Below, in pieces: positions 43,251 to 55,200 of a stretch of DNA of 64,000 nt; position 1 is the first letter of the stretch; each line of letters starts with the position of its first letter. This DNA is from Sorex araneus (Eukaryota > Chordata > Mammalia > Eulipotyphla > Soricidae), in NCBI RefSeq assembly GCF_027595985.1, contig NC_073312.1:9497926-9561925 (forward strand). Direction: 5' to 3'. The notes beneath the pieces were generated by a model. That model did no database searches and was not told the origin of the DNA. It worked only from the letters and a program-made list of their open reading frames with translations. The position numbers and the translations under genes are program-made.

Positions 43251-43984
43251 CAGGACGATTCCCTTTAAGGATATTGCTGAACCTTTGCCAGCCCTCCAAC
43301 TCCCCTGCCCACCCTCCTACAGGGGCTGGGTCATGTGACTTCACAGCCCAAGTCGGTTCCCTTCCTGGAGATATTGGTTTCTAGCCCTTCTGCTGTTCCT
43401 TTCAGCAGTCAGTGACATCTGACTCTGCCTTCCAGCCCCTGGAAAGGGTGTGAGTCTCCAGGTAAGTGTGTCTTTGCTTGCTTTACTCCAGAGGATGACC
43501 CTGAAACCAGGGTTTGACTGCAAAGGCAGTGCTAGAGCTGCTCGTAGGCTGGAGGGGGGAAATCCAGGTTCCCCCAGGGATCAGAAACGCTCAATTTCAC
43601 TGAGAACAGTGTGAGATGGTGTGGACTCTCTCTTATCCTCCCACCTCCCACCCCATCTTGGTGCGTCTGAAGGTAGTACTCCTGAGGCATTAATGCCCTG
43701 GTCCTTCTGGCCTGGCTCAGGAAGGTATGACTGAGGAAGGATACCCAGAGGTAGAGCCATAAGCAGCAGCTCACACTGGAATATTGAGTGATGGGGAGCT
43801 TAGGGATTGGATTGGGCAGAGAGTGCCCTCTATAGAGCATCCTAACCCGAGTCCTTGGCCTCTGAATGTTCCCCTCTATGGCACCAACTTTATAGATGAA
43901 GGTTTTGAAAACAAGGACATTGTTGTGGATAATCTGGGTAGGACTCAGTTGCTTGAGCAGAGACCAGGAGACCTGAGATGCCAG
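43251..43984. other. Unassigned intergenic sequence
   Basis: No recognised repeat. A long minus-strand open frame (43532-44275, 247 codons) continues into an LTR and has no protein-like motifs, so it is treated as chance. Confidence 0.45.
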
Positions 43985-44262
43985 ATGGGAAGGAATTGGG
44001 CCCTCAGAGGCAAAGCTGGGAGTGCTGTGGCCACAAGCCAAGGACAGCTGGCAACTCCCAAAAAGGGAAGCGGAAAGGAATAGAAGCTTCCCTTGAGCCT
44101 CAGGGAGTGTCGCCCTGCTGACACCTTGATTCTGGCCCAGTGATGCTGATTCTGTACTTTTCTTCAAAACCTGGAGAGGATACCCATCTATTGTTTTTAA
44201 GTTATCAGGTTTATGGTAATTTGTTATAGTAGCATCAGGAAACTCATAAAGGATCTTAGGAA
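43985..44262 (+). repeat. MaLR-type LTR, 3' half
   Basis: Plus-strand anchors: CTGTGGCCACAAGCCAAGGA, CCCTTGAGCCTCAGGGAGTG, CCTGCTGACACCTTGATTCT, TTTGTTATAGTAGCATCAGG. The 5' half is missing or too diverged. Confidence 0.65.
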
Positions 44263-44339
44263 GAAAAAAATCCATTCAAGAGTGTTATGGAGCCCAAGTT
44301 TAGATGCTTATCATTCAAAGCCAATTACCAGAGACAGGA

Positions 44340-44528
44340 GTTGATGTGATAAAATACAATTAAATTGATGGGGGAAAGGGTTGGGAGCAGGGCCTTTTGC
44401 CATCCTTGGTAGATGTACACTGGTGATAGGTCAGTACACTGGTGATGGATGTGATGTTGAAATAACATACCTTAAAAGCCATCATAAACAGTTTTGTACA
44501 TCACAGATTGACTCTCAATCAGCATAAG
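44340..44528 (+). repeat. L1 3' UTR, older type
   Basis: GTACACTGGTGATGGATGTG, ATGTTGAAATAAC and GTACATCACAGATTGAC match the L1 3' UTR at 34900-35020. It ends at the poly-T run of the next insertion. Confidence 0.6.
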
Positions 44529-44529
44529 A

Positions 44530-44943
44530 TTTTTTTTTTAAAAAATTTATTCAGGTTCTAGCAACCTGAGAAGATGGAGGACTCATGTAACCCCCAAACC
44601 ATCCCTTCTCAGGTGAGTCTATACAAGACTGGTTGGGGGGGGGGGGAAAGTAAGTCAGAAGAAGTTTTTGGTCCTGGAGCAGAGGACGGAGTTCTGTCTC
44701 AAAGATGTTCTGGCTGGTGTTGGTGATTAATGGGTCCCTGGACACTGAGAGTGAGCTTCCTATGACACGATCAAAGAACTTCTTCTCTAAGGTCTTCACG
44801 AACACATTGAAGTGTCCTCTCAGGGAGCGGCGCTGACTTTTCTCCAAGAGAGAAGAGAGCCCTTGCCCAAGGTAAGTCCGAGGAGTGATTTTCAAGGATC
44901 TGATGTTTTCTTTTTCCTCCTCCATCTATAACTGAACTTGCTT
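44530..44943 (-). pseudogene. Putative processed retrocopy with a 124-codon open frame
   Basis: Minus-strand mRNA-like insert. An intact frame runs from ATG at 44925 to TGA at 44548. The protein starts MEEEKENIRSLK, contains KITPRTYLGQGLSSLL, GHFNVFVKTLEKKFFDRV and IFETELRPLLQDQKLL, then becomes proline- and glycine-rich after a 12-C run, where a frameshift from the parent is likely. The stop is followed at once by AATAAA and an A-run (T-run on plus), as in a reverse-transcribed mRNA. TCAGCAT-type flanks at 44519 and 44944 may be the target-site duplication. It is charged, helical-looking and unlike its surroundings. I do not recognise the parent gene, and nothing shows it is transcribed. Confidence 0.55.
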
Positions 44944-46836
44944 CAGCATCAAAAGTGGTTCAGTATCAAACACCCAGAGCATGAGAACATCTCTGAGGAC
45001 TAAGGAGCAGGGCAAAGACCCAGGGGGAGATAGAGAGCTTACAAGAGGAACAAGATAATGTCTCTAATGCTTGCTCACCTACAGGTGTAGGGATCACGAA
45101 AGATAGGGAGAAATAAAACCATTGAGCTGTGGTTGACTGTGGTTAATCTCATTAGAAATTGAGATTCATTTCACACACATCCCAAATCCATTTTTCTTTC
45201 TCTCCCATTTCCTTCTTTCTGCAAAATCTCTTGCATACTTTTCTCTTCAGCAGATACATATCTACACTGGATGGCTGTATCTCATCTTTCCTTCCGTTGA
45301 AAAGTCAAACATCACCATTCTCTGTGTTTTTCTGATTCTTGCCCGTGGAAAGTTCCAAGCAGAAATGGTCTTTATCTGGCTTCTCTCAAATCTCTGGATT
45401 CTTTCCATGGGCATACTTGGAATGTGTCTTGTGTATGCCCATGTCCTCCCCAGGCACCCTTGGTATAGAATCTCCTGCCCCCCCACCCACAGTGAGTTTG
45501 ATCACTCGGTTTTGACCCCACCTCGATACATTTCTCTACTGTCTAGAGAAAATAAACTCCATTACTTTCAAAGAGCTAATATTTAGACTTGGTTTTAGAA
45601 GTGAAAGAAAGCCCTCATTTCTGAAGTTTAAAGATACGTAAGAAATGAAAAATGCATGAAGCAATTTTTTTTAGAAAATCATAAATGTCTTGATTATTTT
45701 GTACTTGGGGCACAGATGCAAGTCCCTCTTGTGTAAAAATAAATGCAGTGAACAACCCCAGCTGTGGGATAAAGAAAATGGGGAAGAAATCATACAGCAC
45801 TGCTTACAGAAGGAGCTGGAGTGAGGAAGGAGGGAAAAGTTGTGCAGATGAGTTCATTTCTTGGTGAATCTGGGCTCAGATGAAAGCCACAGACGGCATG
45901 TGTGGGAACACTGCACCAGGATTAATATTCATGCAGAGCCTATCTAGAAAGCTGTTTCCCCTGCATTTTTAGCAGCATGGTGAGTCTGGAGGAAAAACAT
46001 TTCTCGGGGGTGTGAAGGCATGTGTGCAGCATTGCTTCAGAGCTTTATGAGGATCCAGTGGAAAGGAGCTCAGGGAATGAAACCAGTCCGGCAGGTATAA
46101 CCAATCAGAGCCTTTGCTGCTACACCTCTTGGTGGCAGGTTCATGGAGACGTCTGGAGGAGGTGCAGGGGGCTGCTCAGGTGGCTGGAGGGTCTGGGCTC
46201 TAGGGAGCTCAGGGACTAACTACAGCAGGGCCATCCTCTGTGCATTGGCTAAATCCGTGTGCGAGCCCATCCTCTAATGTGTAGAAACACCAAGCCCACT
46301 TACCTATTTCCAGCAAGGGAAGAAAATCCCAAGATAATTGCAGAGCGGGTGGCTGGTCAGTGCTTGGTCCTCATGGCACCACTATGCCCTGAGCCAATAG
46401 TGTTGGGGGCCTTTAGAAGTATACGTGGCCATGCTGGGAAGGATGGGTAGGAAACATACATGTACAGGGATCAAATTGGAGCCCCTGAGCATGCAGGGTT
46501 TGCACTCCTGAGCATAGATTCAGGCTTTAATGCCTGTCACTTAGTCCTACGGTGTGCCAGCTTTCTGCAAACCAAGCATGCCAGTTTGCAGTCAAGGCCA
46601 ACTCCCATGTTGCTGAAAGTGTCTTGGAACTTCTGCTTCAAGGGCTGAAACACCTAGAGCCAACTATTTCAGGCCAGAAGGAAAGAAGGAAGGAGGGTTA
46701 TTGACTCAATTGCATGAACATGTGAAGTGCAGGTGATTTGTTTGGAACAGGAAAGGGATTGAGCGGGAAGAAGAGCAAAGTCATGATGTATTGATTGCAC
46801 TAAGAAGCCTAATTCTTCTTTTATTTTTTTTTTTGC
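44944..46836. other. Unassigned intergenic sequence
   Basis: No recognised repeat or gene across 1.9 kb. Open frames near 46020-46650 lack motifs. Confidence 0.45.
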
Positions 46837-46880
46837 CTTGTGCAAGGCAAATGCCCTACCTGCTGAACTATCATCCAGCC
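46837..46880 (-). repeat. SINE tRNA head joined directly to an A-run
   Basis: On the minus strand: GGCTGGATGATAGTTCAGCA, GGTAGGGCATTTGCCTTGC, then ACAAGGC and straight into an A-run. Only the 5' half of the tRNA-like region is present; the B box and the whole body are absent. Confidence 0.65.
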
Positions 46881-47275
46881 TCATTTTTTTTTTAAATTAG
46901 TGTTGTTGGATCACCGTGAGATACCATTACAAACTTGCATGATTATGTTTCAGTCACACAATGCTTGAGTACTCATCCCTCCACCAGTGCACATTTTCCA
47001 CCACCATTGTTCCCAGTGTCCCATGCGCCACCCCCACCCCACCCCAGTACCTGCCTCTGCGGCAGCTACAATCCTTCTTACTCTCTAATTTTGGGCATTA
47101 TGATTTGCAATACAGATACTATGAGGTCATCATGTTTGGTTTGGTCTACTTTCAGCACACATCTCCCATCCCAGCCGATCCCTCCAATCATTATTTACTT
47201 AGTGGTTCCTTCTCCATCCCAGCTGCCTTTTCCCCAGCATGTGGGGCCGGCTTTCAAAACATGGCGTGATTCTAG
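46881..47275 (-). repeat. L1 3' UTR
   Basis: Lineage-type L1 3' end on the minus strand: TGGATCACCGTGAGATACCA, CAGTCACACAATGCTTGAGT, CTCCACCAGTGCACATTTTC, TACTTTCAGCACACATCTCC, CAGCTGCCTTTTCCCCAGCA. Confidence 0.85.
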
Positions 47276-49374
47276 AAGCCTAACTCTGCAGCTCCGGGAG
47301 CTTCGTCTGCAGGACTCAGGCAGGAACCCGCTGATGGACCATAGAGTTCAGAGTTGAGAATTTCTCCAGAATCTTCCCAAGGAAGATGAGAAGTTCAGCC
47401 ACTGAGCAGCACGTCTCCATCTCCCACGGATGAGGGTGGTTCCTGGACACCTCAGCACCACTCCTATAACTCTGGACTGCGTCTGCTTATGCCGAGGTGA
47501 CATTCAATGCATTTAACATAGAGCCAAGCAGGAGGTATGAGAGTGACCCAACAGTTGCAGTGGAGACAGGGTGAGGAGGGCCCGTGGAGATGCAGGTGAT
47601 GCTTCATAAATGCCCCCTGATCTGAGTGTTAGCACCTCACAGCTGTTGAGATGCAGTCACTGCAATAGACAGTAATGCCAAGCCCTGTGTAATATCTTCA
47701 GAATACCCCTGCCCTGATTTTCCATGCAGAGTCACCCCACAAAATGACCTCTGCATTGGTTTCACTCAGTTGCCAGCGTGAGCAAAATTTCTATAGACCT
47801 TTGCTGAGTGGCTCCTCTGTCCACAGAGTGCCACAGGTGGATTAATTTCCAGCAACTTGAACTGAGCCCGTGGGGAGCTCCAGGTAAGGGGACTGGAGGT
47901 TCTTTCTGTAATAAGGAATCTTAAACCAACTTGACTCAGAATCTCTGAAGTGGAGCACCTTTGAGAAATACTTGCTGTGTGGCCTTTAAGTTTCCATAAA
48001 ATTGTATTGTGGGTCTAAATGTCAGGTCGGGACGGAACATGGCTTATATGCAGGGGGGAAAGTCCCGTGAAAATTGCTGGGTTTGGCCTCTCACGGGAGC
48101 TTCCTTGTTAGTTGGAGTGACATGCTTCCCTCCAAGGTACAACATGATGCTTCTGGTCCATTTTAAGGTCAACCTCCATCAGTGGGACAATCCCAGCCAC
48201 CTCTGTTGGGTTCCTCCCCCTGCCCCACCCCCCTGGTACTGGCATTCCAGAAACCGTTAAGTCTCAGGTCCAGCATTTCCTGACTTTGTTTTCCTCTGGG
48301 TTTCTGGGGGTTCAGTCTAATAGCTATGGGATAAGTGGTGCTGGACAATGCTTTCTTCCCCATTAGTCTGTGTTTGCAGGGAGAAGCTGCGATGGGTCAG
48401 AGATTCAGGAAGGAGTTGCTTCGAACTGGGATAACCTTGGTCATTCATTGTCTCAACACCTCTGCCTTGGGTGTCTGTTGGTAAAAACTGCTGATATTCT
48501 TAAGACCTCGAAAGTTGACAGGGTGGCTTTCAGCTTCTTCCTTTGGCGAGCCCAACGACTGCATTGGGAAAATGGATTTTCCAGATGGACTGCAGGCCGT
48601 GGGGCCTGGGGCAGGCGTGCAGGACGTCAGCTGTGCACTGCTGCTGCTTTTCTCTCCGAGGGAGAAGGCGGTGGTGCGCCTGCTCTGCTCCGGGCATTCC
48701 TGAAGACCATATGTGGATTCAGGCTCCCCTTTCATCCCCAAGCCATACAAGGTGAAGGGCACTTTCTCTAAAAGCTCTTGAATTAATCTCTTGGTACCAA
48801 TACCTTTTCAAATTTGTTTCTGGACTTTTATTAACTTTTACTTCAAACACAAGAGTCTAGGGCTATGAAAAGCCGCAGCGAAACTTGAGTGAACACCTAC
48901 TATATCTTGGAGCGGTTATAATTTATATCCTGTGAGGAACAGCTTGCTGAAAGTGCGTATTCATTTCCATTGTGAGGTTGGCTGGGGGGCTGATCTAATT
49001 CTTTATCACCATTTAGCTTATGAAACACCTATTGGTGCAGTCTGGGTTGACCTCTTGCATTCCTACTGACAGTTGATAGATAGATATGCATAAATTAGGA
49101 CACAGAAGTTTCCTTTTTGAAAATGGGTGACGTTTAACCCTTCTGAGGGTGAGGGAAGCAGATCTATAATCTTTCTTTAAATTGTTTTCTGAAGCGTTTG
49201 CATGAGATTTATTTGTGCTTCGGGTGGGACTGCTCTCCCAGTGATCACCTGCTCTCAGCTACGCAGTGCAGCTTTAAAAAGGCACCAGTTTTCTTATTCT
49301 TGGGTATGGAAAGAGCTAAGGATGAGATCTCAGGAGAGATTACTGTGATCATTTTGCACAGCATCCATTGAGCA
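47276..49374. other. Unassigned sequence, partly GC-rich
   Basis: No recognised repeat. 48360-48770 is GC-richer with open frames on both strands, but none has a recognisable domain or consistent exon borders. Confidence 0.45.
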
Positions 49375-49600
49375 TGGTGAATCACACCTGCTCTAAATTA
49401 GAACACCCGGTTTCAAATCATGATGGAGCTACTTAGTACATGTATAACTTGGAAAGCATGACATGATCTTTCCATGCCTCTCCTTCCTAATCTGGTCTAG
49501 AGATAAACACCCCTGGAGCTGTACTGAAGATTCTAAGGGGTGTCCACTGAGGGCCGAGAATGGTGTCCAGCCCATGACAAGTGCTAGAAACATTTGATTC
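49375..49600 (+). repeat. MIR SINE
   Basis: Plus-strand ancient MIR: CACCCGGTTTCAAATCATGA, GGAGCTACTTAGTACATGTA, TAACTTGGAAAGCATGAC, TTTCCATGCCTCTCC, then GACAAGTGCTAGAAACATTT. It keeps the order of the MIR consensus with many substitutions. Confidence 0.7.
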
Positions 49601-49744
49601 CCAATATTTGCAGATGACCCTACTGGTCATTATTTACAAATTATTTGTAATTTGCATTGTTATGGCTTCTTACCACCTGCTGTTTGAAACCTTAAGGATA
49701 TGAGACACAAACTTATTAATGAAACGGTTATATTCTGAACCACT

Positions 49745-50680
49745 GAGCTCCTACACTCTGTGGATATAGGAGTAAGCCAGAGAGAGCTTCTCTTCCTTCC
49801 TGCATTCTAGAAGGGTTGACAGATAATTAACATATCAGCAGTAAGTGAATAAATTGGTTCGTAAATGATAAAGCTACAAAGAAGAATGAAGCTGGATGAC
49901 AAGATGGAGATAAGTCCATTCCATGTACACTGGGTGTGCAGTGAGAAAGGGGAACAAATGCTGATGAGGTCAGGAGAGACTGAGCTGCCGGACAGAGCAG
50001 GCTTTGTCAGTTATGGTAAGGACCCAGGTTTGATGCTGAGTGAGGTGGGGCAGAAATTAGGACACAGAACTAATTAGGACACATAAAATAGGACATATAA
50101 ATTAGGACATATGAGGCAGTGATTGGGGAGCACTGCCCAATCAGTGATATGAGTCAACTCACAGTCTTGAAGGTCCCTCTGATCCTAGGAGAGTAAAGAA
50201 CAAGCATAGAACCAGGGAGAGAGATGGGGAGGAGAGTAGCCTGGTCATGGTGGAAATGGGAGTCCTGGCCCCTCTGAGGGTGGGGGTTGTGCCGATCCTA
50301 CTCACAGGAGCAGAGCTGGGAACTTCCACCTTCACCAGACATGGAGGGGTCTCTCATGCTATTGCTCCTTTACTTTAGGCTGATATGTAGCAGGCTGAAA
50401 AAAATAACATAACATTGACCGGAAACAGAAGGAAAGCTCTAGATAGGGGGTCAGCTGTGCATCTGCTTGACATTTTAAGAGGGGATGAATCTGCTACAGG
50501 ATTTACAGAATGAACATGATTGGGGCAAGGAAAAGAGACATCAAGAACATCTAGATTTTTTCTTTAACTTGAGCAACTTGTGAGTGATGGTGGCATTTCC
50601 CCTCTGAACCAGATGTGGAAGTGGTGAGCCAAGCAGACTGGGAGGTAGTCAAGAGCTCACTTGATAACTTCTGTCATTGG
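49745..50680 (+). repeat. Possible unnamed ancient mammalian repeat
   Basis: Scattered wording (TGGATATAGGAGTAAGCCAG, TGCTGATGAGGTCAGGAGAG, ATGCTGAGTGAGGTGGGGCA, TTGAGCAACTTGTGAGTGAT) follows the order of an old mammalian interspersed repeat that I remember but cannot name. Confidence 0.35.
50056..50113. repeat. Degenerate minisatellite, AATTAGGACA units
   Basis: Four related units (AATTAGGACACAGAACT, AATTAGGACACATA, AAATAGGACATATA, AATTAGGACATATG). A single AATTAGGACACAGAAG also occurs at about 49095. Confidence 0.8.
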
Positions 50681-51581
50681 GATGCCACTGGTACCATCCA
50701 ATGAAGCTATTCAAGTAGGATGTTGGACAGACCAATCTAGACCCTGGGGCAAAGTGAGGATCAGAAGAGGTCAATGGAAGTCATCGATGGAGTGATGGTG
50801 TTGAAAATTAGTGTGCCCACGAGGGTCAACTTGGTATATAGAATAGAACTGGGGGCCCTGCAGTATTTAGAGTTTGAGCAGAAGAAAAGCCAGGGAATTT
50901 GACAATAGGGTTCAGGACAGTAGAGCCAGGAAAAGACAGGGCCTTGGGACGGTAGAGAAGGAGGCATTTTGAGAAGAAAGGCTTTCTGCTCCTCAGAGGC
51001 TCTCCTGTGAAAAGAAAAAAAGTATTGGTTTTGCCAAGATGGTGGCTGTTAGTGATTTTGAACATGGAGAAGAAGTGAGAGACTGGAAATCCAATTTACA
51101 CAACTCCTGAGAGGCATTCAGCTGTAAAAAAGAGTAATAATATGGAGGGAAAAAATCTATGAAAATTGATATAAACAGATCAGAGGGTAAAGAGATTAAA
51201 CGTGTAATGCCATAGGGATCAGTGGTACAAATCAGGGGAAATCTCAGATGTTTAGCACAAGGGTCAAAACCCCCAAGGGCAAATCTTTAGGCTAATAATG
51301 TAAGTTGGAACTACAGACAGTGTTTGTGAAATTAAGGACATCTGGGATGCAGAGGACCCTAAAGAGAACAGGACTCCTGCACGTAAGGCAGGCCCCAAGC
51401 AGGAGATGAGGTAAATTATGCTTGAGAGAGAGGGAAGAGGTATCTGGCATAGCACTCAACTTTTTCTGTACAACTGACAATGATAAGTCTTAAAATTAAG
51501 GAGACATTTTTGATATTATGGGAGCTAATGTGTTATCTATTAACAAGGTAAAAAGAAATTTTAAAAAGCAACTTCTCTGTG
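50681..51581. other. Unassigned intergenic sequence
   Basis: No recognised repeat or gene. Confidence 0.45.
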
Positions 51582-51773
51582 CAGTTTTACATCTTTATAT
51601 ATATATTAAAGTTATTTAACTTTTGTTTTTTAATATCTTTATTAATTTATTTTTTGCTTGAATCACCATGAGATACACAGTTACAAAATTGTTCATGATT
51701 GGGTTTCAGTCATATACTGTTCCCTTCACCAGTGTGCACTTCCCACCACCAGTGCCCCAGTTTTACATCTTTA
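51582..51773 (-). repeat. Short L1 3' end with target-site duplication
   Basis: L1 3' UTR, about 160 bp (GCTTGAATCACCATGAGATA to CCAGTGTGCACTTCCCACCA). A perfect 16-bp duplication CAGTTTTACATCTTTA lies at 51582-51597 and 51758-51773. Confidence 0.9.
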
Positions 51774-51981
51774 ATCATGTAGCATTAGAGAAAAACTAGG
51801 GGTGGGTATAAGATCAGGTTTAGGCTCCTTCACAATGCCTCCTCAACTATGTAAGGAAAGTGGCATGATCAAGCTTTCTAGTGGTGCCACTTGGAAAAGG
51901 CAACCCAGCAACCTGTTGTCATTCCTCTGCAGTATATTTTCAAGAAACCATACAGGGTATGGTTACATACCAGGAAGTCAG

Positions 51982-52158
51982 GGCCAGAGCAATAGTATAG
52001 CAGGTAGGGTGCCTGCTTTGCACAAGGCAGACCTGGGTTTGATCCCTGACATCTCATATGGTCTCCCGAGCTCATCAAGAGTGCCCCCTGAACAGAGAGC
52101 TAGGAGTCAGTCTTCGATTTCCACTGGGTTTGTGGCCCAATACAAAACAAAACAAAGA
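51982..52158 (+). repeat. Old tRNA SINE
   Basis: Plus-strand copy: GGGCCAGAGCAATAGTATAG, CAGGTAGGGTGCCTGC, CCTGGGTTTGATCCCTGAC, CATCTCATATGGTCTCCC, and a tail rich in CAAAACAAAACAAAG. Confidence 0.8.
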
Positions 52159-53633
52159 AACATGCCTCGCCCCCTTCAAACAGATCAAGAAGCAATCAGC
52201 TGCTAGCTTCTGCCAGCATGCTTCTTGCACTGACTTAGCAAGACTTGCTCCCGTGTCTGCTCTTGCATATTTATCCTGTGAACCTGACCCTTCTTTCTAT
52301 GGGATGTGCCAAGGCTGCTGGTTTCCTCAGTACCACCTCCTGGTTGATGTCACAGCACCTAAGGCTTCCTCTCATGAGGCTCCTCACTTCCTTCCTACCA
52401 ATGGTGATGACCAAGACTGAAGCCTGTTTATGCAAGATGTGCCCACGACTGTCTCTGAAACTCTGAGAAGCACATTACTTACCTAACAGTGATGCAAACT
52501 GATGAAAGATTTAATAATGACAAAGTACTCCTGGGTGACCGAAGCAGTTTTCAAATAAGGTGTATGTAAGACACATGAGAAAGACCAGGGAAGACAGTAA
52601 ATGCATGGACAGAGTGTCATAAAGTTCTCATCCTACCAGAAAGAAACCCAAACTGGAACTTCTGGATGATGCATTATGGGTGGCTTGCAAGAAAGTCTGC
52701 CTGGAACTCAGCTCAGCAGATTCCAACACAAAGAAAGGGCTTTGGCTTAACATCAAAAGAGTGGCAAGTGAATGAACATCCATATGTTTTAGGTTAAAAT
52801 TAAATCTTTAAGGTATGTATATATCACATTTTATGATTCACTGCTTTAATTAACTTTTCCAGTTGACTCACCAACTGCCAGTTCCAACTCCACTGGATCA
52901 GAGTAAAGCTGTAATATTTATTTTTCAGTTATTATAAATGTATACTCATTATTTAAACTGTTATAAAATTGAACTATATAAAGAATATAAGCATTGCTAA
53001 TTCAGTGTCAAATGCTAACCATTTTAATACAGTTCCCTCTAGTCATTTTTCCATAGCTGAACTTAGAAGATAAAATGATGATTATTAGGTTTATCTCTCA
53101 CCATCTGTTTTTTCATAAGATCATAAGCAGTCCTTGTGCTAGTATCCATCTATAATGATACTTAATTATCCTTCTTACAAATTGGAATAATAATATTTAT
53201 AATAAAAATTATTCATCCGTGGTTAACTTCAAACATAGGAAAATTGTGAAAAATAAAATAAAAAATTTACCTGATATGATTGACTCAGAGAGAACTCATG
53301 AAAATTTGACAAACATTCCCCAAGACCTCATTCTGCACAACGAATTCCTAGCTGGGATGCATTATATTTTTAAAAAAAAAAACAAATCATTTCTACAAGA
53401 ATTATTTGAAATTCACTGAAAAGTTGGGAATAAGCACAGAAAGTTCCCATCTGCTTCACACCCAGATTTCTCTAATATTCATATTTTATTTTACCATGGG
53501 AGAGTTACTACATCTAAGAAATCAACAGTAGGACATTATTATTAATTAAACTCCAGATTTTACTTGGATTTTTAAAATTTCTCCACTACTGCCCTTTTCA
53601 ATGCCTAATGATCAAATTCAGGATACCATGATG
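52159..53633. other. Unassigned, increasingly AT-rich sequence
   Basis: No recognised repeat or gene. 52800-53240 is strongly AT-rich. Confidence 0.45.
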
Positions 53634-53671
53634 TTTTTATAATGTAAAAAAACATTTTTACATTATAAAAA
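53634..53671. repeat. Near-perfect palindrome (17-bp arms, 4-base loop)
   Basis: TTTTTATAATGTAAAAA and its exact reverse complement separated by AACA. The right arm runs into a tandem of AAAAATGATCTTT units (two copies, to about 53716). Confidence 0.9.
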
Positions 53672-53811
53672 TGATCTTTTCTTATTTTTAAAAATGATCT
53701 TTACTTATTTTAAAAATGTTTTTCTTTTTTCCGGATGGACTCCTATTTAATTGCCATGTCCCCAGATTACTCTATGACCAACATAGTGATTTACTTCTAA
53801 CAGTTTTAGAA

Positions 53812-54025
53812 GAAACTGAGTAATGGGACTGGAGGGATAGGACACCAGGTAAGGTGCTTGCCTTGCAAGCCGCTGGCCCACGCTCCATCTCTGACTACAT
53901 ATCTGGCCACCAGAGCCCTTCTTGGAGTGATTCCTGAGTCCAGAGTGAGGAGTAGACCCTGAGCAATGTGCTGGGTGGGTCCCCCAAACAAAAACGAACA
54001 AAAAAATGGAGAAAAACTGAATAAA
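53812..54025 (+). repeat. Old tRNA SINE
   Basis: Plus-strand copy at 53827-54003: GGACTGGAGGGATAGGACAC, GTGCTTGCCTTGCAAGCC, GGAGTGATTCCTGAGTCC, then CCCCCAAACAAAAACG. AAACTGAGTAA / AAACTGAATAA flanks suggest a target-site duplication. Confidence 0.75.
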
Positions 54026-54129
54026 TACAAAGAGATGCTAAATCCAAGCTCAATGCTTCCCTACCAGATGAAATACTACTTCCTAAATGATCACCCTAAA
54101 TTTTAAAGTAAATTCTAGGCCCAATACAG

Positions 54130-54290
54130 ATGTCAAGAGCACACGCCTATCATATGCCCACGAGTCCCTGAGTTCAACTCCCCGAATTGCATGACTTAGC
54201 ATGCACTTAACATCGCCAGGTCCATGCCACTGGGCTGAGCACTGAAGCCAAGCACTGCTGGGAGAGGCTCTTATAAAAATGAAAAAGAAA
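54130..54290 (+). repeat. Possible degenerate SINE
   Basis: GAGTTCAACTCC (B-box-like), ATCGCCAGGTCCATGCCACT and GCTGAGCACTGAAGCCAAGC suggest an old tRNA SINE. The head is not recognisable. Confidence 0.35.
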
Positions 54291-55059
54291 TGTTATAAAA
54301 ACATTGAAAGGTTGGGTCTATTAAGCTTTTATAATTATATATTTTATTCATTTACTGTGACAATTCGTTCTTCTTATATTTCATCATGCCATTTTCCTAA
54401 TCCTTTTGATTTAATTGGCTATATTAATAATATGTACATACAATGGGTAATAATATGTATATTCTACTTTGCAATTAAATTCTCACTTTGTGTCTTAGAC
54501 CATGCTTACTTGAGATAATCCTTTGTCACTATTCTAAAGGCCTAAAGTCTGTATGTGATTCATCTCTTGGTTGACTGGTAAGATCTGTTGGAAATTTGAA
54601 AGTAAATTATAGATGCTGTGCTCTATTGTTTTCTTGTGTGTTTCAGATTTTTGTCTGACCTTTATATTTCTTTTTTTGTTTAGATTTCTGTCAGAAAATC
54701 ATTTTTATTTCCTTTGTATTTTATAAAATTTCTCCTTTCTCTACTGACTTTGAAAGTAGAGTGTGTCTGGAACCAAACCCCATGCTCACCTCAGATTTTC
54801 CCTCAGCAGGAAACTTGTTTAGCACTCCCTGAGGTAAAAAGAGAGAATTCTTTCTTCTTGAGTTTTCTATTTTAACAAGGAACTTATATAGCAGCCCTTT
54901 TCTAGAATATTTGTGCCCTTCAAAATGCAGATGTGGTTCTTCCTTTCAAAGATTTTGTTCTTATCATTCTATGCTAAATGAATTTTTTTAATGTTCTTCG
55001 GAGTCTCTCTTCAGGGATGCCAATTATCCTCCTGTTTGTTTACTTTTATCCCATATCCT
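54291..55059. other. Unassigned AT-rich sequence
   Basis: No recognised repeat or gene. Confidence 0.45.
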
Positions 55060-55200
55060 CCTTTTACTTGCTTTTCTCCTCTGGTTCCCTTCCCTTTCCT
55101 TCTTACCCCACCTCTCCCCTTTACTCCCATTCTTATCCCTTCCTTTCTCTCATTTCCCCTCCTCTCCTCTCTCCTCTCATTCCCTCCCCTCCTTTCTTTT
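55060..55200 (-). repeat. Polypyrimidine tract
   Basis: About 140 bp of C/T-rich sequence (TTCCCTTCCCTTTCC, CTCTCCTCTCATTCCC). Open frames across it are low-complexity artefacts. Confidence 0.85.

Noticed and set aside
43532..44275. 247-codon open frame, minus strand
   Set aside because: It is the longest frame in the window but crosses a MaLR LTR in antisense, has no domain-like pattern and no sign of splicing or polyadenylation, so it is best explained by chance.
48370..48771. 133-codon frame in a GC-richer stretch
   Set aside because: Several overlapping frames on both strands are open at once because of composition. No family motif or convincing splice pair was seen.
50120..50147. Short inverted repeat TGATTGGG / CCCAATCA
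   Set aside because: Eight-bp arms are expected often by chance in 64 kb, and no neighbouring signal gives it a role.
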